Of a stretch of DNA of 64,000 bases, positions 16,454 through 24,767 are shown in pieces. The stretch is from positions 124,001 through 188,000 of the forward strand of contig CAWDKZ010000020.1 in the NCBI GenBank assembly GCA_963803025.1, read 5' to 3'. The notes under the pieces are model-generated. The model saw only the letters and a list, made by a program, of their open reading frames with translations. It ran no database searches and was not told where the DNA came from. This DNA comes from Bog-793 sp963803025. Its GTDB lineage: Bacteria; Actinomycetota; Acidimicrobiia; Acidimicrobiales; Bog-793. Numbering within the stretch: the first letter of the stretch is position 1; each line of letters starts with the position of its first letter. Position numbers and translations under genes: made by a program.

Positions 16454-17973
16454 GGGCACTGTTCTCCGTCTACGACAAGAGCGGGCTCGTCGCGTTCGCG
16501 ACGGGGCTGCGCGAGCTCGGTTGGGAGCTCATCGCGAGCGGCGGCACCGCCGAGGCGCTCGGCCGCGCCGGCGTCGCGCACCGCGACGTCGCGGCGGTGA
16601 CGGGGGCGCCCGAGATGCTCGACGGCAGGGTGAAGACGCTGCACCCCGCGATCCACGGCGGGATCCTCGCCGACCGGTCCAAGCCCGCCCACCTCGCCGA
16701 CCTGGCGGCGCGCGGGATCGAGCCGATCGACCTCGTCGCGTGCAACCTCTACCCGTTCTCGTCCTCGCCGTCGGTCGAGATGATCGACGTCGGCGGGCCG
16801 ACGATGGTGCGGGCCGCGGCGAAGAACCACGCCCACGTCGCCGTCGTCGTCGATCCGGCCGACTACGCGCCGGTGCTCGACGAGATCCGCGCCCACGGCG
16901 TCGTCACCGCCGCGACGCGTCGGCGTCTCGCCGAGGCGGCGTTCGCCCACACGTCCGCCTACGACGCCGCGATCGCGCGCTGGCTCGCGTCACCGGGCCC
17001 CGCCGAAGAGATCCTGGCGGAGTCGATCGAGCTCGTGCTCACGCGCCGGGAGAAGCTCCGCTACGGCGAGAACCCGCACCAAGCGGCCGCCCGCTACGGT
17101 CGGGTCGGCGGCGGCGACGACTGGTGGGAGCACGTCACCCAGCAGGGAGGCCGGGAGCTCTCGTTCATCAACCTCGTCGACGCCGAGGCCGCCTGGCTGC
17201 TCTGCCACGACGTGCTCGACGTGGCGGGGGCGAACGTGGCCGCCGTGATCGTGAAGCACGCCAACCCTTGCGGCGTCGCGGTCGGGTCGGAACTCGGGGC
17301 CGTGTACGCCCGAGCCTTCGAGGGGGACCCGGTGTCGGCCTACGGGGGGATCGTCGCCCTGTCGGGCCGGGTCGACGCGCATCTCGCCGAGGCGATCGTC
17401 GCCAACCCACTTGCCGACGTTCTCGTCGCCTACGGATACGAACCGGACGCGCTCGGGGTGTTCGCGGCGCGGCGCAAGAACATGCGGGTGCTCACGGCCC
17501 CCGTGCCGAGTGTCCATCCGATCGCCTTCCGACAGTTCTCAGGGGGCTTCCTCGTCCAGCAAAGGGACCTGGTGGGAGGGCGCAGCGACCGGTGGCGCGT
17601 CGTGACGGCGCGCCAGCCGACGGCGGAGCAGTGGCGGGACGCCGAGTTCGCCTGGCGCGTCTGCGTGCGCACGACCTCGAACGCGATCGTCCTCGCCATC
17701 GACGGTCAGGTCGTCGGTGTCGGTTGCGGCCAGCAGAACCGACGCGACGCGGCCCGTCTCGCCGGGGAGAAGGCCGCCGGACGGGCGGTGGGAGGAGCCG
17801 GGGCGAGCGACGCCTTCTTCCCGTTCCGCGACGGACTCGACGCTGTTTGCGACGCCGGCGTGGCCGTGGTCGTCCAGCCCGGGGGTTCGCTGCATGACGA
17901 GGCGATGATCGCGGTGGCGAACGAGCGGGGGGTCGCGATGGTACTGACGGGGGAGCGGCATTTCCGCCACTGA
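16450..17973 (+). CDS. purH: Bifunctional AICAR transformylase/IMP cyclohydrolase
   Basis: A 507-residue enzyme for the last two steps of IMP synthesis. The N-terminal IMP cyclohydrolase (MGS-like fold) shows FSVYDKSGLV, GRVKTLHPAIHGGIL and DVGGPTMVRAAAKNH; the C-terminal AICAR formyltransferase has LRYGENPHQAAARYG, the catalytic VKHANPCGVAVG and DAFFPFRDGLD. Length and motifs are complete. The ATG overlaps the purN stop (ATGA). Core synteny ends at its stop: the next 7 kb carry accessory genes, so this is the left edge of an insert. Confidence 0.97.
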   Translation: MRALFSVYDKSGLVAFATGLRELGWELIASGGTAEALGRAGVAHRDVAAVTGAPEMLDGRVKTLHPAIHGGILADRSKPAHLADLAARGIEPIDLVACNLYPFSSSPSVEMIDVGGPTMVRAAAKNHAHVAVVVDPADYAPVLDEIRAHGVVTAATRRRLAEAAFAHTSAYDAAIARWLASPGPAEEILAESIELVLTRREKLRYGENPHQAAARYGRVGGGDDWWEHVTQQGGRELSFINLVDAEAAWLLCHDVLDVAGANVAAVIVKHANPCGVAVGSELGAVYARAFEGDPVSAYGGIVALSGRVDAHLAEAIVANPLADVLVAYGYEPDALGVFAARRKNMRVLTAPVPSVHPIAFRQFSGGFLVQQRDLVGGRSDRWRVVTARQPTAEQWRDAEFAWRVCVRTTSNAIVLAIDGQVVGVGCGQQNRRDAARLAGEKAAGRAVGGAGASDAFFPFRDGLDAVCDAGVAVVVQPGGSLHDEAMIAVANERGVAMVLTGERHFRH

Positions 17974-18027
17974 CGCCGTGCTCGGAGGGTTCGCGGTCAA
18001 ACGACTCGTCGCGGCGAGCTGCCGTGA

Positions 18028-18141
18028 AGTCGTGCATCCGGTCCAAGGCTGAAGTTCCGCACGCATCCCGCCGGGAACGTCGGGGGCTTCGTCGCCAAGC
18101 GGATCAACGAGATCTGGACGCAGCACGGGGCAACGATGTGA
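18028..18141 (+). pseudogene. Possible C-terminal gene remnant
   Basis: A 37-codon reading frame without a start codon runs to a TGA at 18141. Its translation ends KRINEIWTQHGATM and contains HPAGNVGGFVAKR, which looks more protein-like than the Arg/Pro-rich readings of non-coding frames. It may be the tail of a gene cut when foreign DNA entered beside purH. I do not recognise the family, and chance is a fair alternative. Confidence 0.2.
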
Positions 18142-18150
18142 AGGTCGCGG

Positions 18151-19794
18151 TCAGCGGGACCCCGCGCTATCCCGAGCGGGCGTGGCTTCCTTCGCCGCGC
18201 TGTTCGCTGATCGGAACACGAGGAAGATGACCACCGCCCCGGCGGCGACGACGATCGCGGCCACGAGCCAGGTCAGGTGCATCGCGTGCATGAACGCGTC
18301 TTCGACCGGGAGCACGAGGGCGTGGGCGCGAGCACCAGCGGCGTGCAGTGCCTGCAGCGTTGCCGTGACGGACGACTCCGCCTGTGGGCGGACCCCGGCC
18401 GGCAGCACCCCGAGCTCCGGGCCGATCCGGCTGCGGTAGAGGCCGGCGAGGACCGAGCCGAGCGCGGCGATGCCGATCGAGCCGCCGACCTGGCGGAAGG
18501 TGTTGTTCACCGCTGAGCTGGTGCCGGCCTCGTCTTCGGGCAGGGTCGCGACGATCTGTGCCGTCGTCGGCGGCAGCGTGCAGGACATCCCGGCGCCGAA
18601 GACGAAGAGGATGACCTCGAACTGCCAGATCGCCGTCGCCCGTTGGAGGGTGGCCAGGCCGAGAAGCGCTGTCGCCACGATGAGCATCCCGGTGGTGCTG
18701 ACGGCCCTCGCACCGAACCTGCGGACGAGGGCCGGCGCTTGCGGTGCGAAGGCGATCATTGCGCCGGCGAGCGGCAGGATGCACAACCCAGCGTGCAAGG
18801 CACTGTCGCCACGGACGCTTTGCAGGTAGAAGGTCAGCACGAAAGTTCCGCCGAAGAGCGCGAAGAACAACATCGCGAGTGCGATCACCGATGCACTGAA
18901 CCCTCGGTTCCTGAAGTAGCGCACGTCGAGGGTGGGGTGATCAACTCGTCGTTCCCAGCCGGCGAACATCCCAAGGAACAGGAGGCCCGCGGCAACAGGC
19001 AGGTACACCTCTGGGGTTGTCCAGCGGTCGAGGTCGCCAGCTCGAATGACGCCGTAAACGACGGCGAGGAGCCCCCCGGCGGAGAGTGCTATGCCGAGTG
19101 GGTCGAGGTGACGCCGATCGTGCTCGCGGAACTCGGGGATCAGGGCCGACATGGCCACGAGCGCGACGGCAACGACGGGGACGTTGACCAAGAACACCGA
19201 TCCCCACCAGAAGTGCGTGAGCAGCGCCCCGGCGACAACCGGGCCGATCGCCAGGGCGGCGCCGACCACCGCCGACCAGATGCCAATCGCCTGGGCGCGC
19301 GCCTCCCCGGGGAAGACGTTCGTCACGATCGCCAGGGTGGCCGGCATGATGAGCGCGGCGGAAAGCCCCAGCGCGGCACGACAGGCGATGAGCTCAGCAG
19401 GGTGCTGGGAGAAGGCCGACAGCGCCGAGAAGCTGGCGAAGCACACCAGACCGATGAGCAGCAGCCGCTTGTGCCCGGAGCGATTGCCGACCACTCCGGC
19501 GCTGAGCAGGAGGCCCGCGTAGGCGAGTGCGTAGGCGTCGACCGCCCACTGCAGCTGGCTCTGGCTCGCCCCGAGACCGGTCGGTGCCGGCTCGGCGAGG
19601 GTCTTGAGTGCGACGTAGAGGATCGAGTTGTCCATCGAGACGACGAGCACAGCCAAGAGGACCGCGGCCAGGACGAGGGGGCGGTGTCGAGCGAGCCGCT
19701 CCAACTCGGGGTCCCCCCCGCGGGGACGCCGGGCTCGGCTGGGTCGTGCTCCGCGGGTCCGGGACGGCTCATTGCCAGGTCTGCTGCACCTCAC
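18151..19794 (-). CDS. DHA2-family (EmrB/QacA-type) multidrug efflux transporter
   Basis: A 547-residue major-facilitator protein with 14 predicted membrane segments, typical of the DHA2 drug:H+ antiporters. The first segment (VLLAVLVVSMDNSILYVAL) carries the MDNSI form of the family motif, RSGHKRLLLIG is motif A between TM2 and TM3, and AIGPVVAGALL is the motif C region of TM5. The first 30 residues are basic and probably cytoplasmic. The GTG start overlaps the TGA of the upstream TetR gene (GTGA), so pump and repressor are translated from one message. The substrate is unknown. Codon use is a little less GC-biased than in flanking core genes. Confidence 0.9.
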   Translation of the reverse strand: MRCSRPGNEPSRTRGARPSRARRPRGGDPELERLARHRPLVLAAVLLAVLVVSMDNSILYVALKTLAEPAPTGLGASQSQLQWAVDAYALAYAGLLLSAGVVGNRSGHKRLLLIGLVCFASFSALSAFSQHPAELIACRAALGLSAALIMPATLAIVTNVFPGEARAQAIGIWSAVVGAALAIGPVVAGALLTHFWWGSVFLVNVPVVAVALVAMSALIPEFREHDRRHLDPLGIALSAGGLLAVVYGVIRAGDLDRWTTPEVYLPVAAGLLFLGMFAGWERRVDHPTLDVRYFRNRGFSASVIALAMLFFALFGGTFVLTFYLQSVRGDSALHAGLCILPLAGAMIAFAPQAPALVRRFGARAVSTTGMLIVATALLGLATLQRATAIWQFEVILFVFGAGMSCTLPPTTAQIVATLPEDEAGTSSAVNNTFRQVGGSIGIAALGSVLAGLYRSRIGPELGVLPAGVRPQAESSVTATLQALHAAGARAHALVLPVEDAFMHAMHLTWLVAAIVVAAGAVVIFLVFRSANSAAKEATPARDSAGSR

Positions 19795-20420
19795 GCCCGA
19801 GTGGCCGGGGGATGACCAACCAGTCGAGGTGGGACGTCGGGGGCAAGGGCCCGTGAGACGAGTTGCCAGGCCGTCGCGAGCACCTCTTCGCGATCTGGAC
19901 CCGGAGTGCGATGTAACGCATGGTGGAGCAGGCCGTAGAGGGCGTGGAAGAGCGCTACCGCGGTGAGCTCGGGATCGGAGACGGCGAACGCGCCCGCCGC
20001 GGAGCCAGCCCGGGTCAGCTCGCTCAGTGCCCCGACGATCGCCTGGGCCCAGTCGGCCTCACCCTCGGTGGCGCGTTCGGCCGCGTCGCCGTGGAACAGA
20101 ACCTCATGACGCAGCCCCTGTGCGAAGAAGGTGTCGGCCGTCGCATCAAGTCGTTGGCGCAGCACGCCGAACCAATCGTTCTGGCCCTCGGCCTCGGTCT
20201 GCGCGGCAACCGCCGCGGCAAGGTCCTCGGCAAACCGCTGCCGCAACGCCGCAAGAAGGTCACTCTTCGAGTGGAAATACAGGTAGAAGGTTCCCTTGGC
20301 GACCCCGGCCACAGCGGTGACCTCCTCCACCGTGGACTTGTCGACGCCGCGGGCGCAGAAGACCCGTTCGCCCGCGGCGAGCAGCTCGTCGCGTCGGCCG
20401 GGCGATCTCCTTCGAGCCAT
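19791..20420 (-). CDS. TetR-family transcriptional repressor
   Basis: A 209-residue repressor. The N-terminal helix-turn-helix reads RRDELLAAGERVFCARGVDKSTVEEVTAVAGVAKGTFYLYF, which is the TetR pattern including the KGTFYLYF recognition helix; the rest is an all-helical ligand-binding and dimer domain. I prefer the ATG at 20420, which has AGGAGG just upstream; a GTG at 20435 would add five residues. A perfect 19-base palindrome lies 20 bases upstream and is the obvious operator. The gene is coupled to the DHA2 pump, so this should be an autoregulated, ligand-relieved efflux operon. Confidence 0.92.
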   Translation of the reverse strand: MARRRSPGRRDELLAAGERVFCARGVDKSTVEEVTAVAGVAKGTFYLYFHSKSDLLAALRQRFAEDLAAAVAAQTEAEGQNDWFGVLRQRLDATADTFFAQGLRHEVLFHGDAAERATEGEADWAQAIVGALSELTRAGSAAGAFAVSDPELTAVALFHALYGLLHHALHRTPGPDREEVLATAWQLVSRALAPDVPPRLVGHPPATRA

Positions 20421-20440
20421 CGCCGCCTCCTGCACTATTC

Positions 20441-20459
20441 ATGACTGACCATCAGTCAT
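20441..20459. promoter_or_regulatory. TetR operator palindrome
   Basis: ATGACTGA at 20441-20448 and TCAGTCAT at 20452-20459 form a perfect 8-base inverted repeat around CCA, just upstream of the TetR start. The length, symmetry and TGACTGA half-site match operators of QacR/TetR-type repressors controlling efflux pumps. It lies where it would cover the promoter or transcription start of the repressor-pump operon. Confidence 0.75.
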
Positions 20460-20741
20460 GATATCCGATCAGGATTCAGAACGCCGCTCCAGAGACGATC
20501 GTCAGCTGCGCGGATGCCTCCCGTCTGGTCTGCGGCGGGACCATCCCGCCGCGTCGCTCGTACGGCAGTGGGGTTCGACGAAACGCGGCCAGTCGGTGCC
20601 GTCGCACCGCCGAGGGGCGATAGCGATCGGGCCAACAGCAGCCAGGCGAATGCGCGGCTCAGCCAGGACGAAGTTGCGGAATTTGGGAGGGTGTGCCGTA
20701 ACGCCAGCCCGGGGCCCGGGAGCATCTGTTAGACAACGGAG
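20460..20741. other. Intergenic region between TetR operon and O-methyltransferase
   Basis: No credible gene is seen in this 282-base divergent gap. At its right end TAGACA (20730-20735) lies 6 bases before the ATG of the O-methyltransferase, a weak version of the leaderless arrangement; GGAG directly abuts the ATG and is too close to act as a ribosome-binding site. Confidence 0.5.
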
Positions 20742-21413
20742 ATGAGACCCCTCGAGCAATGGTCGGCTGTCGACCAGTACATCTCTGAACTCTTGGTGGA
20801 ATCCGACGAGATCTTGGACGCTGCTCTCGCGGCCAGTGCCGAGGCGGCATTGCCCCCGATCCAGGTCGCTCCAAACCAGGGGAAGTTCCTGCAGTTGCTC
20901 GCCAGAGCCTGCGGTGCTCGCAGGATTCTTGAAATTGGGACGCTCGGTGGCTACAGCACGATCTGGTTAGCGCGAGCCCTTCCAGAAGGTGGTCACCTCG
21001 TCACGTTGGAACGTGAACTCAGGCACGCTCAGGTCGCCCGCGCCAATCTCGATCGTGCCGGCCTGTCGGGAGTGGTCGAGATCCGAGTCGGTCCAGCCCA
21101 AGCCAGCCTCGCGGAGCTTCTCGCTCAGCGGGAAGGCCCGTTCGACTTCACGTTCATCGATGCCGACAGGCCGGGCGTCGCCGACTACGTCTCAATGTCC
21201 CTGGAACTATCGCACCCCGGCAGCGTGATCGTCGTGGACAACGTCATGCGCGGCGGAAGCGTCGTCGAATCGGACACGGGTGACCCCGACGTCGAAGGGG
21301 TGCGCCGGCTCAACGAACGGATGTCAACGGAGCCCAGGGTCAGTGCCACCGAGATCCAGACGGTCGGTGTCAAGGGATACGACGGCTTCGCCTTGTTGCT
21401 CGTCAACGGGTAG
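20742..21413 (+). CDS. O-methyltransferase, family 3 (catechol/caffeoyl-CoA type)
   Basis: A 223-residue SAM-dependent O-methyltransferase. The N-terminal helices (VDQYISELLVESDEILDAAL) are typical of the family-3 dimer. The SAM site has ILEIGTLGGYSTIWLARALP (motif I), LVTLERELRHAQVARANL (motif II) and FDFTFIDADRPGVADYV (motif III), where the Asp residues bind the metal, followed by VIVVDNVMRGGSV. Small actinobacterial members methylate catechol-type hydroxyls, often of xenobiotics or antibiotics. It lies in the accessory insert next to an efflux pump and a GNAT protein, a combination compatible with detoxification, though this is inference. Confidence 0.88.
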   Translation: MRPLEQWSAVDQYISELLVESDEILDAALAASAEAALPPIQVAPNQGKFLQLLARACGARRILEIGTLGGYSTIWLARALPEGGHLVTLERELRHAQVARANLDRAGLSGVVEIRVGPAQASLAELLAQREGPFDFTFIDADRPGVADYVSMSLELSHPGSVIVVDNVMRGGSVVESDTGDPDVEGVRRLNERMSTEPRVSATEIQTVGVKGYDGFALLLVNG

Positions 21414-21648
21414 CCACCTCTGCAAAGCGACGGCCAATTGCCTCGCCTGACCAGTGGCGGCCGATGCCATCGGGGGTCACGTCATCGCGCCTTGCCGGCG
21501 GTTCCGCAGATGCCCGGCTTGCCGCGGATACGCGCCGTTCAAATGTCGGAGATCGCAGGAAAGGCGGCCGGATGTGGACGCACGCGTCTGCGGCAGTCCG
21601 ACGTCCCAGCGGCTCACAGGGTCGAGCTGGCTGAAGCAAACTGAACCC

Positions 21649-22176
21649 ATGGTGCGACCGGAGGCTGTGCTGATCAGACCGTCGACCGCGGAGGATTTTG
21701 ACGTGTGGTTCGCCCTCTACGACGCGGTCGCCGCTGAGGGCAAGTGGATCGGGGGTGAGTCGCCGAGCGACCGCGCGGCGCTCCGGCAGGACTTCGAGCG
21801 CCATCTCGGCTCCGAGGACGGGGTGACGTTGCTTGCCGAAGCGAATGATCAACTCGTCGGGATGCTCGATGTCGGGCTCCGTCGCGGTGTCGCCAGTTTC
21901 GGCATGCTGGTCGAGGCGCGTCGGCGACATCAGGGAATCGGATCGAGGCTCGTGGAGGCGTGCATCTCCTGGGCCGCGGAACACGGAGCCCACAAGATCT
22001 CGTGCACCGTCTGGCCCCACAACGCCGTGGCACTTGCCCTGTACCGCAAGTACGGATTCGTTGACGAAGCGAGGCTGCGCCGCCACTACAGGAGACGGAA
22101 CGGGCAGCTGTGGGACGGGATCGGCATGGGCCTCGTCCTCGACTGGGAAGCTCCCGGCTTCGTCTACGGGTCCTGA
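21649..22176 (+). CDS. GNAT-family N-acetyltransferase
   Basis: A 175-residue acetyltransferase. The acetyl-CoA-binding motif A reads VEARRRHQGIGSRLVEACISWA (R/Q-x-x-G-x-G), and ALALYRKYGFVDEARLRRHYRR is the conserved motif B region. The N-terminal IRPSTAEDFDVWFALYDAVAAEGKWIGGE resembles the RimL/PhnO-like group. The substrate cannot be inferred. ATG at 21649 is chosen to begin just before the GNAT fold; a GTG directly after it is also possible. An unassigned stretch of 235 bases separates it from the O-methyltransferase. Confidence 0.85.
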   Translation: MVRPEAVLIRPSTAEDFDVWFALYDAVAAEGKWIGGESPSDRAALRQDFERHLGSEDGVTLLAEANDQLVGMLDVGLRRGVASFGMLVEARRRHQGIGSRLVEACISWAAEHGAHKISCTVWPHNAVALALYRKYGFVDEARLRRHYRRRNGQLWDGIGMGLVLDWEAPGFVYGS

Positions 22177-22405
22177 AAGCGCGCGCAGCGAGCAGTGCTC
22201 GCACCTCATCCCCTGTCCCAGGTTGCCGGGACGGCGACAGGCGAACGCTGCCGACCGACATCTCGGGGACAACCCACGACGGCGACGGGAGCAGGCGATC
22301 CGGGACGCGCCGTCTGCACAAATTGCGTCGGTGGCGTGTCGATCTGCCCCACTCGTGGAGCCGGGTTTCCGCCTTCGAGAAGCCGTAGAATTACCGAAAA
22401 TGGGA
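22177..22405. other. Left flank of the IS630 element
   Basis: This 229-base stretch carries no convincing gene. If the IS is removed and one TA kept, the flanking sequences rejoin as GGGACTAGAGCG, with no frame obviously restored, so the element seems to have landed in intergenic DNA in front of the small membrane protein gene. Confidence 0.4.
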
Positions 22406-22426
22406 CTAGTGACCTGATTCAGAGAT
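22406..22426. repeat. IS630 terminal inverted repeat, left
   Basis: The 21 bases starting CTAGTGACC and ending CAGAGAT are the exact reverse complement of 23536-23556. The TA at 22407-22408 is the duplicated target. Confidence 0.92.
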
Positions 22427-23497
22427 AGTTGCGCAATATCGACCGAGCGATTCGAGGATCTCGTCTGCGGTCTTCCGCCAGACAAAGGGCCTCGGGTTCT
22501 CGTTCCACATCGCGGCCCAGGTTCGCAGGTCCTTCTCGAGCGCCTGGACGCTGCGATGGGCGGATCGCTGCAGGAGCTTGCGGGTGAGCTCGGCGAACCA
22601 TCGCTCGACGAGGTTGAGCCAGCTCGAGCTTGTCGGTGTGAAGTGCAGATGGAAGCGCGGGTGACGAAGAAGCCAGGTGTGGATGGCCGGTGTCTTGTGC
22701 GTCGAGGAGTTGTCGAGCACGAGATGCACCTCGAGATCTGCCGGGACGTTGCGGTCGATCTCGTCCAAGAACGCCTTGAACTCCTCGGCTCGGTGCCGGC
22801 GACGCGTTCTCGAGATCACCTGGCCGGTCGCGACGTCGAGTGCGGCGAAGAGGTCGGTTATGCCGTTGCGCACGTAGTCGTGCGTGTGGCGTTCGACCTG
22901 GCCCGGTCGCATCGGCAGGGTCGGCTGGGTGCGGTCGAGTGCCTGGATCCCGGTCTTCTCATCCACACAGACCACCGCCGCGTGCTCGGGCGGGTTCAGG
23001 TAGAGACCGACGACGTCTCGCACCTTCTCGATGAAGAACGGGTCCTCGGAGAGTTTGAAGGTGTCGGTCGCCCACGGCTTCAACCCGAACGCCTTCCAGA
23101 TGCGGCTGACGGTCGGCTGGCTCATGCCGGTCGCCTTCGCCATGTCTCTCGTCGACCAGTGCGTCGCGTTCGCCGGTTTCTCCGTGAGGGTCTTCACGAC
23201 GAGCGCTTCGATCGCGTCGTCGCCGAAGGTGCGGGGCACCCCCGGACGCGGCTCGTCGGAGAGCGAATCGACACCGCCCTTGCGATAGCGCTCCCGCCAC
23301 TTGCGCACCGTCTCCTGATCGACGCCGACCCGCTTTGCGACCTCGATGTTCGGGAGCCCTTCAGAAGAAAGCAAGACGATGCGGGCACGCGTCGCGATCC
23401 CATGCGGCGCGGTCGGGCGTTTGGACAGCCGGAGCAGCACTTCCCGGTCCTCGTCGGACACCGTGATCGGGGTGAGGGGACGTCCACGCGTGGCCAT
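22406..23497 (-). CDS. IS630-family transposase
   Basis: A 363-residue DDE transposase in one frame. Residues 1-130 hold two helix-turn-helix DNA-binding regions (NIEVAKRVGVDQETVRKWRERY and STRDMAKATGMSQPTVSRIWKAF). The catalytic domain shows the three acidic residues in VVCVDEKTGIQAL, HLVLDNSSTHKT and SWLNLVERWFAEL. It catalyses cut-and-paste movement into TA. The TAG stop is unusual: its TA belongs to the duplicated target, so the frame is closed by the insertion site itself. Start is the ATG at 23497. Confidence 0.95.
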   Translation of the reverse strand: MATRGRPLTPITVSDEDREVLLRLSKRPTAPHGIATRARIVLLSSEGLPNIEVAKRVGVDQETVRKWRERYRKGGVDSLSDEPRPGVPRTFGDDAIEALVVKTLTEKPANATHWSTRDMAKATGMSQPTVSRIWKAFGLKPWATDTFKLSEDPFFIEKVRDVVGLYLNPPEHAAVVCVDEKTGIQALDRTQPTLPMRPGQVERHTHDYVRNGITDLFAALDVATGQVISRTRRRHRAEEFKAFLDEIDRNVPADLEVHLVLDNSSTHKTPAIHTWLLRHPRFHLHFTPTSSSWLNLVERWFAELTRKLLQRSAHRSVQALEKDLRTWAAMWNENPRPFVWRKTADEILESLGRYCATISESGH

Positions 23498-23555
23498 GGG
23501 ACAAGCGTAGAGTGTTCGATGACTAAACGCGAGTCATCTCTGAATCAGGTCACTA
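22407..23555 (-). mobile_element. Complete IS630-family insertion sequence
   Basis: About 1.15 kb with a single intact transposase, matched 21-base terminal inverted repeats and a TA dinucleotide at each end inside a CTAG context, the target preference of IS630-family (Tc1/mariner-like) elements. Perfect ends and an uninterrupted transposase suggest recent insertion and probable mobility. Confidence 0.92.
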
Positions 23556-23556
23556 G
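23536..23556. repeat. IS630 terminal inverted repeat, right
   Basis: The mirror of 22406-22426 with all 21 bases matching. The target TA is at 23554-23555. The repeat lies 38 bases upstream of the transposase start, where the transposase promoter is expected. Confidence 0.92.
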
Positions 23557-23614
23557 AGCGTCGCCGAGAACTTGGCGTGTTGCACGGCTCGGGGTGAGCT
23601 TAGAGGAGGACTTG

Positions 23615-23908
23615 ATGCACTACTTTGCATTGTTTTTCTTCTTCTCGTTTGGCGTGATGGCGTTGACCATGCTCGGCGAGCGCGGCTATCGGCGCATGAC
23701 CGAGGGGCGCGTCGGCGTCGCTGGTTTCTGGGGCGTCGGCCTCGCCTGGTTGGCAAATCTGAACATGTGGTCCGGGTGGTCGATTGGCCACCTTCGCTAC
23801 GGCTGGGTCGGCATCACGGTCACCGGAATCGCCATCGCTGGCACGGCCCTGCTCCTGTCGACGATCTTTGGGATCCTCGCCGGCCTTCATAGCAAGCTCA
23901 AGGACTGA
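23615..23908 (+). CDS. Small membrane protein, unknown
   Basis: A 97-residue protein with three hydrophobic segments at about residues 3-24 (FALFFFFSFGVMALTML), 35-54 (GVAGFWGVGLAWLANLNMW) and 63-90 (WVGITVTGIAIAGTALLLS). The short loops contain GERGYRRMTEGR and a final HSKLKD. A good GAGGAGG lies seven bases before the ATG. I do not recognise the family. It lies 59 bases to the right of the IS630 element, which may have displaced its original promoter. Confidence 0.65.
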   Translation: MHYFALFFFFSFGVMALTMLGERGYRRMTEGRVGVAGFWGVGLAWLANLNMWSGWSIGHLRYGWVGITVTGIAIAGTALLLSTIFGILAGLHSKLKD

Positions 23909-24101
23909 GCTGTAACCCGATCCCCGTCTGCCGAATCCGCTCGCCCCGTGAGTTGGGTCGCGGGGTCTGTCCGACCGCCAGCTGATCGTTCGGCGCTCGC
24001 TGAGCGGCCAACTCGAGAATCAGGCAGTCGCGCGCCTGATTTGCGAACGTGAGTGACACGGACCTGGCGAGTGCCCCGATGACCCGATCCGGGCAATCGG
24101 C
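23909..24101. other. Intergenic, no gene seen
   Basis: A 193-base convergent gap between the small membrane protein and the mycothiol-type enzyme. No strong hairpin or reading frame stands out. Confidence 0.4.
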
Positions 24102-24767
24102 TTACCCGAAGGCGGGATACCGGGACGAGTCGGTGCCGAGCTCCGCGATGTCGGCAGCGTCGAGTCGCTGGCGGCCAGTGGCCTTTCGTACGTAGGTGAG
24201 CTGGTCCCACGAGGTGGGATGTCGCGGACCGAGGAGCCCATCGAGAGTGGAAACCGCGAGTTCCAGGGCGCCGGGCTCAGGTCCCGGCCGATCCGGCACC
24301 GCGACGAGAAGATCGAGGTGGTGGACGGCGAACTCGACTGAGAACATCGTCAGAAGATCGTCGATGCTGAGGACGTGGTTCTGGAAGCGAACCCGGCCAC
24401 CTGGCGCGACTCGGCTCACCGCGGCCGCGGCGGTCATCACCTCGTCAACGTGACCGCGAAGGCTGTCGGTGGTCGCGTAGGAGGCAGCAGTCGCCCAGAT
24501 CCAACGCACATCAGCGAACGTGGCCTGACCGGAGGCGGGCCAATCCTTCCAGTACGAGACGTAGTCGCGGTCGACGGGATCGTCACACGGCACGGTGAGG
24601 CCGCGCAGCAGCTCTTCTCCATCGAGTCGGAGGTGGACCAACAAGTCAGCGACGCTCCAGCCTTCGCAGCTCGTGGCTCGCACGATCTCGGCGTCACTCA
24701 CACCAGCGACGATCTGGCGCAGACGGTCGAGCTCGTCGGCGAGAACAACTCGAACGTCACCTGTCAT
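24102..24767 (-). CDS. Maleylpyruvate isomerase-type mycothiol-dependent enzyme
   Basis: A 221-residue protein of the MDMPI_N/DinB-like group. SCEGWSVADLLVHLRLDGEELL supplies the first metal-type His near residue 47, and FSVEFAVHHLDLL supplies the Glu-x3-His pair near residue 145; together these form the divalent-metal site of mycothiol-dependent maleylpyruvate isomerase. Members act with mycothiol in isomerisation, conjugation or detoxification; the substrate is unknown. ATG at 24767 is preferred; an in-frame GTG lies five codons upstream. The gene lies in the accessory insert and has no close partner on its strand. Confidence 0.8.
   Translation of the reverse strand: MTGDVRVVLADELDRLRQIVAGVSDAEIVRATSCEGWSVADLLVHLRLDGEELLRGLTVPCDDPVDRDYVSYWKDWPASGQATFADVRWIWATAASYATTDSLRGHVDEVMTAAAAVSRVAPGGRVRFQNHVLSIDDLLTMFSVEFAVHHLDLLVAVPDRPGPEPGALELAVSTLDGLLGPRHPTSWDQLTYVRKATGRQRLDAADIAELGTDSSRYPAFG

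Noticed and set aside
20441..20459. Attachment site or IS end
   Set aside because: The palindrome is unique in the window and sits exactly at a TetR promoter, so an operator is the simpler reading.
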